DNA of 64,000 nucleotides from Pseudothermotoga hypogea DSM 11164 = NBRC 106472 (lineage in GTDB: Bacteria; Thermotogota; Thermotogae; Thermotogales; DSM-5069). Under the pieces are notes generated by a model, which was given only the letters and a program-made list of their open reading frames with translations, was not told the origin of the DNA and ran no database searches. Below are positions 32,773 through 39,594 of the stretch, one piece after another. Where the stretch lies: assembly GCF_000816145.1 (NCBI RefSeq), contig NZ_CP007141.1, positions 992,001 to 1,056,000 of the forward strand, given 5' to 3'. Position 1 is the first letter of the stretch. Every line of letters begins with the position of its first letter. A program made the translations under genes and the position numbers.

Positions 32773-34654
32773 GAAAGGTCCGAAAGTGTATCTTTCGAAC
32801 GAGACACTCTTCGATGGGACCGTATTGAAAGCCGATGCAACCCTGTCTTTAAAAGACGTGCATGGGCATTTCAAGATCAAAACGAAACTCAGCAACTCGA
32901 CGAAGATCGATTCAGACTCGATAAAACTCGTCTCTGAAAGTCCCATCACTTTGAAGATCTCATCCAAAGCTTCGAACTGTTTGATCGTGAAGCTTAGGGG
33001 GTTCAAGAACGAAATCATCTACGGTGGGGGAGAACAGTTCTGTCGTTTGAACTTGAAGGGCAAAAGGTTTCCGATTTTTGTCCAAGAGCAAGGCATCGGA
33101 AGGGGCTGGAACTTGGTCTCATTACTCGCTTCGCTCAAAGGTGTGAGGGGCGATTGGTACACCTGCTATTTCCCACAACCAGTCTTCTTCTCGAGCGTTG
33201 GATACGGTGTTGTTATCAACACGAACAAGCTCGTTGTTGCAGATTTCAGATCCAAAGACGAAACGATCTTCGAGGTTTACGACGAAGAGTTCGAACTCAT
33301 TTTTCTGGATGGTCAATTGAAGGACCTGGTTCGAAAATTTCACATGCTCTTTGGTAGATCCATTGAAGTGAGCGATTGGGTCTTTGGAGTTTGGATAGCG
33401 AGTCAAGGTGGAATAGAAGCGGCACAGAAGGTGATTGAAACCTGCGAAAGTTGGGACATACCACTCACAGCACTCTGGTGTCAAGACTGGAGTGGGAAAA
33501 ACATTACGAAGTTTGGAAGGCAGGTCTACTGGAACTGGAGTTACGACAGGAAAGATTACCACGACTTACCAGAACACATAAGTAGGTGGAAAGAGAAAGG
33601 TGTGCATTTCCTCGGTTACATAAACCCGTTTCTCATAAAGGGAGGATCGCTCTATCAAGAAGCGCTGAAAAACGACTTGTTGGTGAAGAACGAAAAGAAC
33701 GAACCTTACGACATCGTCGTGACGACCTTTCCAGCAGGTCTGATCGATCTGACCAACAAAGATGCCTTCGAGTGGTACAAGAAGATCATCAAAGAGAACA
33801 TGATCGGTATCGGGATGAGCGGCTGGATGGCGGACTATGGAGAGTATCTGCCTTCAGACGCGAGACTGAAGAGTGCAGATGGCTTGAGTTATCACAGTGC
33901 TTATACCGTCGATTGGGCGAGGTTGAACTACGAAGCTGTTGAGGAGGCAAACAAAGAAGTGGTCTTCTTCATGAGAGCAGGATACCTTGCATCCACGAGG
34001 TACTCTCCCATCTATTGGGCGGGGGATCAGAACGTGGATTGGTCGAAGAGCGATGGGCTTGCCTCCGTGATACCAGCCATGTTAAGCATGGGCATGTGTG
34101 GAGTGAAGTTGGTGCACTTCGACACGGGTGGTTTCACCTCTTTGCTGTGGCTCAAAAGAACACCAGAATTGTTCATGAGATGGGCAGAGATCGGAGCCTT
34201 TTCGCCCATCATGAGAACGCACCAGACGAACCGACCCTCCAAAAACCTTCAGTTCGACTCTCACCCAGACGTGTTGAAACACTTCGCGCGCATGTCGAAG
34301 ATCCACTGGCTCTTGAAGGACTATCTGAAGCAAGAGTTGAAGAAGGCCAACGAGGAGAACCTACCCTTGGTGAAGCACTTGGCGATGAACTATCCGAACG
34401 ATCCAAACTGTCACAGGTTGATCTATCAGTACCTGTTGGGTGACGATGTCTTGGTCGCTCCCGTCATAAAGCCGCACACCAAGAATTGGAGGGTTTATCT
34501 TCCCAAGGACGGATGGATACACCTCTGGACGAAAAAGAGGTTCAAGGGCGGTTGGATCGAGATCGATGCACCGATTGGCTTTCCACCGGTCTTTCTCAGA
34601 GAAGATTCATCTTTGATCCAAGACCTGTTGATCAAACTTCGAGATGTTCTCTGA
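32759..34654 (+). CDS. Glycoside hydrolase family 31, sulfoquinovosidase-like
   Basis: 631 residues, no signal peptide, so intracellular. GH31 landmarks: N-terminal beta-sandwich with YGGGEQFCRLNLKG, nucleophile Asp359 in GWMADYGEYLP and acid/base Asp423 in IYWAGDQNVDWS. The WMADYGEYLP and WCQDWSG segments are those of the YihQ (sulfoquinovosidase) branch. Aligned by spacing to YihQ residues I recall as sulfonate-contacting, Gln216, Gln242 and Trp258 match Q262, Q288 and W304 (nucleophile spacing from the second Gln is 117 in both), but R301 falls on Gln255 (Arg254 is adjacent) and Y508 on Phe459. So it is related to sulfoquinovosidases with an altered pocket. Convergent overlap with the GntR gene. 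Confidence 0.88.
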   Translation: MLRFEKGPKVYLSNETLFDGTVLKADATLSLKDVHGHFKIKTKLSNSTKIDSDSIKLVSESPITLKISSKASNCLIVKLRGFKNEIIYGGGEQFCRLNLKGKRFPIFVQEQGIGRGWNLVSLLASLKGVRGDWYTCYFPQPVFFSSVGYGVVINTNKLVVADFRSKDETIFEVYDEEFELIFLDGQLKDLVRKFHMLFGRSIEVSDWVFGVWIASQGGIEAAQKVIETCESWDIPLTALWCQDWSGKNITKFGRQVYWNWSYDRKDYHDLPEHISRWKEKGVHFLGYINPFLIKGGSLYQEALKNDLLVKNEKNEPYDIVVTTFPAGLIDLTNKDAFEWYKKIIKENMIGIGMSGWMADYGEYLPSDARLKSADGLSYHSAYTVDWARLNYEAVEEANKEVVFFMRAGYLASTRYSPIYWAGDQNVDWSKSDGLASVIPAMLSMGMCGVKLVHFDTGGFTSLLWLKRTPELFMRWAEIGAFSPIMRTHQTNRPSKNLQFDSHPDVLKHFARMSKIHWLLKDYLKQELKKANEENLPLVKHLAMNYPNDPNCHRLIYQYLLGDDVLVAPVIKPHTKNWRVYLPKDGWIHLWTKKRFKGGWIEIDAPIGFPPVFLREDSSLIQDLLIKLRDVL

Positions 34655-35297
34655 TGGTATCGTAATGGATCTTTATGGCCATGAGCAATTCATCCTGACT
34701 GCCCCGCGAGATAGCTTGCAGTATCCTTTTGTGATTTTCGATCGATTTCTTCTGGTATTCTTCGTCCCACAGATAGTCTCTTTTCAGGAACAGCCATATC
34801 CTGGTCTTCATGTAATCGGTCAGATGGTCCAAAAACGAGTAGACGATGGAGTTACCAAAGGCCTTAGAGAAGATTTGGTGGAATCTCACATCGCTCTCTA
34901 TAACTTTCTCCAGATCGTCCCTCAAGAAGTTGATCTCCATGCTCTGAACCATGTACTCCATGTCCTGGATCATGTCGTGGGTGACGTTCTGCAAAAACAT
35001 CCTCGCTATCGTCGACTCCAGAAGCTCTCGCGCGTCGATGACTTCTTCAAGATCGTACTCTATCGAGCCATTCTGAAAATTCGAATCGTTCGGGATCTTC
35101 AAAACGTAGTTCCCGCTCCCGTGTCTGCTTTCAATGATCCCACAAGCTTTCAGATAACTCAGCGCTTCACGAACGATGATCCTTGAAACACCGAAGCTTT
35201 CTGCGAGAAACCTCTCGTTCGGGAGTTTTTCTCCAACTTTCAGCTTTTGTGATACGATCAAGTTCTTGATCTGCTCAACGACGTACTTGCTCTTCAT
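34632..35297 (-). CDS. GntR-family (FadR/FCD) regulator, candidate repressor of the sulfosugar-type operon
   Basis: 221 residues. Winged helix at about residues 1-70 (KYVVEQIKNLIVSQKLKVGEKLPNERFLAESFGVSRIIVREALSYLKACGIIESRHGSGNYVLKI), then a helical FCD domain (IDARELLESTIARMFLQN, VRFHQIFSKAFGNSIVYSFLDHL, SIENHKRILQAISRGSQDELLMAIKIHYD, with Asp/His metal positions). It lies convergently at the end of the 24.9-34.7 kb operon and overlaps the GH31 gene by 23 bases. The TGGT-N3-ACCA palindrome in the operon promoter is the kind of site this family binds, so it is the likely repressor; effector would be a pathway intermediate. Inference. Confidence 0.88.
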   Translation of the reverse strand: MKSKYVVEQIKNLIVSQKLKVGEKLPNERFLAESFGVSRIIVREALSYLKACGIIESRHGSGNYVLKIPNDSNFQNGSIEYDLEEVIDARELLESTIARMFLQNVTHDMIQDMEYMVQSMEINFLRDDLEKVIESDVRFHQIFSKAFGNSIVYSFLDHLTDYMKTRIWLFLKRDYLWDEEYQKKSIENHKRILQAISRGSQDELLMAIKIHYDTIREHLEV

Positions 35298-35339
35298 ACC
35301 AGCCTAATTCAATCCTCCCACGATAAGTTTATCACTGCT

Positions 35340-35368
35340 TTGTGCAAGATCTCAGCATTCGCTATAAT
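35340..35368 (+). promoter_or_regulatory. Promoter of the dicarboxylate symporter gene
   Basis: TTGTGC (35340-35345), 17-base spacer, TATAAT (35363-35368); the ribosome site AAAGGAGG follows at 35393-35400, ten bases before the ATG. Confidence 0.75.
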
Positions 35369-35409
35369 ATTGGTACGTATGTTCATCCTGCGAAAGGAGG
35401 TTCGAGGGT

Positions 35410-36606
35410 ATGAAGAAACTCGGGCTTGCCTCCAGGATCTTGGTGGGTCTGCTGATAGGTGTGGTGGTAGGATTGATCCTTCAGCCGTTCCCCAAAGTTG
35501 CTCAAACGTACATCAAACCCTTCGGTGACTTGTTCCTGAACCTCATCAGAATGATCATCGTACCTCTCGTGCTCGCGTCTTTGGTGGTTGGAACGGCGAG
35601 TGTTGAAAACATTAGAAAACTGGGTCGTGTGGGGGCCAAAACAATCGCTTATTACTTATTCACCACCGCGCTCGCAGTGATCATCGGATTGATCATGGGC
35701 AATTTGATGCAACCAGGTTCAGGATTGACCTTACCCACCGACGCCCAGGTTACCGCTGCCAAACCTCCCTCATTGGTGAGTGTTTTGCTCAACATGGTGC
35801 CGACGAACCCCATCAAAGCAATGGTGGATGCGAACATGCTTCAGATCATAGTGTTCTCGATCTTCTTAGGCATTGCGATCACGCTCGTCGGGGAAAGAGC
35901 AAAAGTGGTGTTCAACTTCTTTGACGGTCTGGCCGAGGCAAGCTACAAAATCGTTCGCATCATCATGTGGTACGCACCGATCGGCGTGTTCGCATTGATC
36001 GTGCCCACCGTCGCCACGCATGGCGCGAAGGTGCTTCTGCCTCTGTTGAAACTGATCATCGCGCTCTACATAGGTCTCGCAATACACGCTGGTGTGGTCT
36101 ATTCTCTGCTTGTGAAAACGATGGGTAAGATGAACCCCGGAGAATTTTTCAAGAAGGCTGCACCCGCCATGCTGGTCGCCTTCACAACATGTAGCAGTTC
36201 CGCCACACTGCCCGTCACGATGGATGTGGCTGAAAAGGAACTGAACGTTCCAAAGTCCATAAGCAGCTTCACACTGCCCCTTGGCGCGACGATAAACATG
36301 GACGGAACAGCGCTGTATCAAGGTATATGCGCCCTCTTCGTCGCCCAGATCTTCGGCATTTCTTTGAGCTTTTCGCAGCAGCTCGCCATAGTTCTTACGG
36401 CAACTTTGGCGTCCATAGGTACTGCTGGAGTTCCCGGTGCCGGCTTGATCATGCTCACGATGGTTTTCACTTCCGTTGGACTACCCATGGAAGGCATCGC
36501 ATTGATCGCAGGTGTGGACAGGATCTTAGATATGGGAAGGACCTGCTTGAACGTGACTGGCGACATGGTTGGTACACTGATCATACATCGTAGCGAGAAG
36601 GCCTGA
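35410..36606 (+). CDS. Dicarboxylate/amino acid:cation symporter (DAACS, GltP/DctA family)
   Basis: 398 residues with about eight hydrophobic helices and two re-entrant loops. Family motifs: GDLFLNLIRMIIVPLVLASLVVGTAS, the serine-rich re-entrant loop AFTTCSSSATLPVTMDVAEKEL, LPLGATINMDGTALYQGICALFVAQ (the NMDGT sodium/substrate motif) and GVDRILDMGRTCLNVTGDM, whose Asp/Arg/Asn bind the substrate carboxyl and amino groups. It imports glutamate, aspartate or C4-dicarboxylates with Na+ or H+. It has its own promoter and terminator, so it is not part of the operon to its left. Confidence 0.93.
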   Translation: MKKLGLASRILVGLLIGVVVGLILQPFPKVAQTYIKPFGDLFLNLIRMIIVPLVLASLVVGTASVENIRKLGRVGAKTIAYYLFTTALAVIIGLIMGNLMQPGSGLTLPTDAQVTAAKPPSLVSVLLNMVPTNPIKAMVDANMLQIIVFSIFLGIAITLVGERAKVVFNFFDGLAEASYKIVRIIMWYAPIGVFALIVPTVATHGAKVLLPLLKLIIALYIGLAIHAGVVYSLLVKTMGKMNPGEFFKKAAPAMLVAFTTCSSSATLPVTMDVAEKELNVPKSISSFTLPLGATINMDGTALYQGICALFVAQIFGISLSFSQQLAIVLTATLASIGTAGVPGAGLIMLTMVFTSVGLPMEGIALIAGVDRILDMGRTCLNVTGDMVGTLIIHRSEKA

Positions 36607-36620
36607 AAAGGGAAACTCTC

Positions 36621-36654
36621 AAAGACGCCCCAGTTCAAGGGGGCGTCTTTTTTT
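36621..36654 (+). terminator. Rho-independent terminator of the symporter gene
   Basis: Arms AAAGACGCCCC and GGGGCGTCTTT with an 8-9 base loop, followed by seven T in total; 15 bases after the stop codon. Confidence 0.93.
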
Positions 36655-36691
36655 CTACACGGGATGGTTACATTGTCTCAACAGCCATATC

Positions 36692-36718
36692 CGTATATCT
36701 ATTCATGGGAGCGCTCCT
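36692..36718 (+). repeat. Copy 1 of a 27-base promoter-like motif with palindrome GGAGCGCTCC
   Basis: Shares about 22 of 27 positions with 57941-57967: CGTATAT at the left end, then ATGGGAGCGCTCCT at the same spacing. The perfect palindrome GGAGCGCTCC is at 36708-36717. TTGTCT (36673-36678) lies 17 bases before TATCTA (36696-36701), so the palindrome would overlap the transcription start. Confidence 0.6.
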
Positions 36719-36789
36719 GAGGAAAGTGCACTGGCCTCAACGTGAAGTCCGTACATTGGCCTTGGTCTAAGCCGTTGAAACACGCTCCC
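36707..36789 (+). ncRNA. Candidate structured RNA
   Basis: The segment opens with GGGAGCG (36707-36713) and closes with the exact complement CGCTCCC (36783-36789), enclosing about 70 bases that contain further complementary blocks (GAGG/CCTC near 36719-36737). It begins where the upstream promoter-like motif would start transcription. GAGGAAAGT inside is reminiscent of the RNase P core, but the other RNase P regions are missing. No known riboswitch family recognised. Confidence 0.3.
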
Positions 36790-37008
36790 TTTTCGGAAAG
36801 TTCATAGTAGATATTGTGCGTGGCCGAGAGACGGAGAACAAGCCAACAAAGAATTTAAGACAGACTTTGAAATTCACGAGATGGTGTGGGCCCGAGCCGA
36901 TAATTATAAAGAAAGATCGCCTCGTGGACCCTGAAGAGAAAGCTTCCAGTCCTCATTCTGGGAGAGCAAAGCGTACTTTCTTAAGCTTAATGATGCTGAT
37001 CACACTTG
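36790..37008 (+). other. Non-coding or vestigial stretch before a terminator
   Basis: No credible complete gene. One frame around 36825-36915 reads EQANKEFKTDFEIHEMVWAR and goes on to a TGA after about 20 more residues; this looks protein-like but has no start or ribosome site, so it may be the remains of a decayed gene. A strong terminator follows, which implies that something is transcribed through here on the plus strand. Confidence 0.3.
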
Positions 37009-37035
37009 GCCCCCGTGCAACACGGGGGCTTTTTT
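37009..37035 (+). terminator. Rho-independent terminator without an evident gene
   Basis: Arms GCCCCCGTG and CACGGGGGC with a CAA loop, then six T. No gene ends just upstream; it could end a small RNA starting near 36705 or mark a lost gene. From its end to 37210 nothing is seen. Confidence 0.88.
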
Positions 37036-37210
37036 GTGCTCTCGTTCTTGTCAGATCCGATTTAAACTCATTTTCACTTCAGCTGCTGCTGAATTCCAAC
37101 GGGACTATATTCACTGACGAAGTAGCTTCAAGTGTTGCGATCGTTGGAGGAGCAAGAAAAGAGGTTTACGGCCATCAACTTGATCGTTTGCATCGAACGC
37201 ATTCGCTGGC

Positions 37211-37636
37211 TCAGACGTCGCTGTTCGTCCTTCGAGAGAAGAACTGTTGCATCGCCTCTCTTGCGAGTTTGTCGACAATGTTGTTGTAGGTGTCATCTTT
37301 GTGGGCTTCCACTTTACGGAATCTCGGCTTCACTTCTCTTGTGAGTCTTTGCAGCGTCTTGACAAATTTGTACATGGACGGTGGGCATCTTCTGTAGCCA
37401 AAGGCAAAGAAAGGTAGTTCGTCGTAGTCGTGAACTACAACCGGATTCTGGATGCCGTTTTTCAAGCAATATTCAAGCGATTTTGTGACCGCCACTATCT
37501 CGGCTATCGTGGAGCTACCGTTTTTCAAGATGAACGCGTCCGAGAAGTATTCCACTTTACCATCTTCTACAAGACAAAAGGCATAGCCTAAGACGCTGGT
37601 TTGATTGGAATACGAACCATCGGTATAAATGGTCAT
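37211..37636 (-). CDS. RNase H-like protein
   Basis: 141 residues. The RNase H fold and its acidic residues are visible: Asp6 in TIYTDGSYS, Glu46 in STIAEIVAVTKSLEYCL, Asp70/Asp72 in VVVHDYDELPFFAFG, then FRKVEAHKDDTYNNIVDKLARE with His112 and Asp122. These correspond to the D-E-D-(H)-D centre, so it is likely to cut RNA in RNA-DNA hybrids. GAGGGGG stands seven bases before the ATG. A 53-codon frame (about 37794-37633, starting MLMITAVRTRGFETSILIG) ends in an ATGA overlap with this start and might be a small upstream gene; I cannot confirm it. Surrounded by gene-poor DNA on both sides. Confidence 0.8.
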   Translation of the reverse strand: MTIYTDGSYSNQTSVLGYAFCLVEDGKVEYFSDAFILKNGSSTIAEIVAVTKSLEYCLKNGIQNPVVVHDYDELPFFAFGYRRCPPSMYKFVKTLQRLTREVKPRFRKVEAHKDDTYNNIVDKLAREAMQQFFSRRTNSDV

Positions 37637-38474
37637 CTGTCTACCCCCTCTGAGATTTGTATGAAGAATCCCTCGCTCACGGAAGCTTTTGACAAAACCT
37701 TCGGCACACGTTCACTTTTCAAAGACCCATCACTTTCACCTATTAATATTGAGGTTTCAAAACCCCGAGTTCTGACAGCTGTTATCATTAACATCACGTT
37801 GAGATCCTGTTTGTGGAAAATGAAGCTCTCTAAGGACAGCATGTGCTGCGTAGAAGGCACGCAGCGTTCACTCCTGATCCACACGAGTGTGGGGAAGGGA
37901 CATCTGAAAGGTTTTGTGGGTACTCTTTCAGACGTTGCTGATAGATCCCTGGTCACACATCGAGCTCCATCGTGCTGCTCGACAAGGAGAACAAACTGCT
38001 CTTCAGCAGATACGATCGGTGCGGGTCACACTTCGATGAACCTGCCAGTCGGTCATGGAGGATAAGTTGAAAGGCGTGCCTTACAACTAAGGGAACTTCA
38101 AAGCAACGTACGTCGCTCATCCTTCACCTGTCTTAGTATACGATCCCGACAAAATCGCTTGATCTTTGCTGTTTTGGACAAAAATCCCAGCCACATCACG
38201 GTTGTTGGTCGAGGTGTTCGGCGCTGGTAGTGGGGTTCTTGTAGGGATTTAGTTTTTTCGTGCTTGTGCCATGAAGCTGTATGTTCGATGGCACAACGAA
38301 ATAGAGGTTTTGGTGAGTTGGCAACAATCCCATTTGAGGGATGGAGCTCACCCTCAACACAGCAATTCCGATAGAAAGACAAAGATAAAGCGAGTAATCG
38401 AGAGAACAAGACTGATGAGCGGCCATGATCGGCAGAAATTGTTGGAAATTCTCAATGAAGGATATTTTTGGACC
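37637..38474. other. Gene-poor region of about 840 bases
   Basis: No complete gene recognised. Frames are interrupted. Around 37965-38010 the plus strand reads SSIVLLDKENKLLFSRYDR, which resembles the strand-turn-strand start of ASKHA-type ATPases (2-hydroxyacyl-CoA dehydratase activator kind), and around 38065-38160 VPYN-stop-GNFKATYVAHPSPVLVYDPDK also looks protein-like; both lack flanking domains and contain stops, so they are probably pseudogene debris. Confidence 0.35.
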
Positions 38475-38503
38475 TTGACTGTATGGAAAGAATCGGGTAT
38501 GTT
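38475..38503 (+). promoter_or_regulatory. Promoter of the ROK-GH3-ABC operon
   Basis: TTGACT (38475-38480), 17-base spacer, TATGTT (38498-38503). A short inverted repeat TTGCA-GGA-TGCAA follows at 38505-38517 and may be the operator for the ROK protein. The ribosome site AGGGGG is at 38528-38533. Confidence 0.65.
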
Positions 38504-38541
38504 AGTTGCAGGATGCAATCAACTAATAGGGGGCGATCCAC

Positions 38542-39594
38542 ATCAACGAGTTACAGCATTCGATTCTGGGTGTTCTATCGAAAGAAAATGAATGCACGGC
38601 GCGGCAGATCGGCGCGATCCTTTCTGTTGACGAATCTACCGTTTCGAGGAATCTGAAACCTTTGCTCCAGCAGAAGATCGTTATGGTGAAAAGCTATCTT
38701 CCTCCCACACAATTTGGTGGCAGAAAGACGCGCTTGCTCTCGCTCAACCCAGAATGGCTCAAGGTGCTCGGTGTTTCTGTGGAACAGGGAGAGTTGTGCT
38801 GGGCTCTGGCGGACTTCGCTTCGAACGTTGTTTCGTGTGAGGAACGTACCGTCGATGTGAACCAGAAGAATCTGATTCACATCTTGAGACAAGCTTTCGA
38901 ATCTGCCGGACAGTTCCACGCAGTCGCCATAGCCATGCCAGGCTTGATCGATTCCGCCAACAACACCGTGCTGATCTCTCAAGCGCTCGAGCTGAAGAAC
39001 TTCGTACTCGATGGATTGATAGAAAAACCCTTCTTTTTGATCAACGACGCGAACGCGGCTGCGGCGAGTTACCTGAGTAGAGCAAAGAATCTGGTGTACT
39101 TCTTACTCTCGATACCGTACGAGCTTTCAAAGCCCGTCGGACTGGGCGCGGGTTTGATCATCGATGGAAAGATCTACGAAGGTAGCAACCACTCCGCGGG
39201 TGAACTGGGTGAAGGAGTGCCACTAACACGAAAGAATGTGAGCTTAGAAGATCTCGAGAAAGATCCTGCGGTCCTATTTGAAGACGGCAAAACTTTAGAT
39301 CAATTCGTGGAAAATACCGCGTTCAAGATGGCGACGGCCATCAACCTCGTTGATCCAGAGCTGTTCATACTCGGCGGAGATTTCAAATTGTTGCCTGAAG
39401 AGCTGCTGCAACGCATCGTTCGAAAGATTGAAGACCAAGTGACGGTGAGAAAAGTTAAGACCTTGAACTGGCAGATCGACGAGAACGGTTCAAGGACAGT
39501 TGCAGTGGGAGCTGTTAGAGCTTTCTACGAAAGATTCTTCAGCGATCTCGACTTTGCGCAACGAGTCATTGAAAGAAAGGATGCGAGATCATGA
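38542..39594 (+). CDS. ROK-family transcriptional regulator, probable ATC start
   Basis: The frame codes for NELQHSILGVLSKENECTAR, then QIGAILSVDESTVSRNLKPLLQQKIV, a complete winged helix, and then the ROK sugar-binding half (AVAIAMPGLIDSANNTVLISQALELKNFVLDG, PFFLINDANAAAASYLSRA, LGAGLIIDGKIYEGSNHSAGELGEGV, NLVDPELFILGGDF). Between the in-frame TAG at 38527 and the helix there is no ATG, GTG or TTG; the first is a TTG at 38662, after the DNA-binding helix. ATC at 38542 lies eight bases after AGGGGG and gives a normal 350-residue protein. Alternatively the start codon has mutated and the gene is weak or dead. It heads an operon with GH3 and an ABC transporter and would repress it. Confidence 0.75.
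   Translation: MNELQHSILGVLSKENECTARQIGAILSVDESTVSRNLKPLLQQKIVMVKSYLPPTQFGGRKTRLLSLNPEWLKVLGVSVEQGELCWALADFASNVVSCEERTVDVNQKNLIHILRQAFESAGQFHAVAIAMPGLIDSANNTVLISQALELKNFVLDGLIEKPFFLINDANAAAASYLSRAKNLVYFLLSIPYELSKPVGLGAGLIIDGKIYEGSNHSAGELGEGVPLTRKNVSLEDLEKDPAVLFEDGKTLDQFVENTAFKMATAINLVDPELFILGGDFKLLPEELLQRIVRKIEDQVTVRKVKTLNWQIDENGSRTVAVGAVRAFYERFFSDLDFAQRVIERKDARS

Noticed and set aside
36719-36728. GAGGAAAGT resembling the conserved core of RNase P RNA
   Set aside because: The other universal RNase P regions (such as ACAGAAA and the AGAGCRCACC type segment) are absent in the following 350 bases.
37009-37035. Inverted repeat as end of an insertion sequence
   Set aside because: It has a T-run typical of a terminator, no transposase frame is near, and no matching second end or target duplication was found.
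37633-37956. 107-codon frame upstream of the RNase H-like gene
   Set aside because: Only its last ~50 codons look protein-like and are coupled by ATGA; the longer frame has no ribosome site and no family pattern, so it is mentioned but not listed as a gene.
38271-38591. Plus-strand frame before the ROK gene
   Set aside because: Composition is unlike its neighbours, no ribosome site, and it overlaps the ROK promoter and start region.
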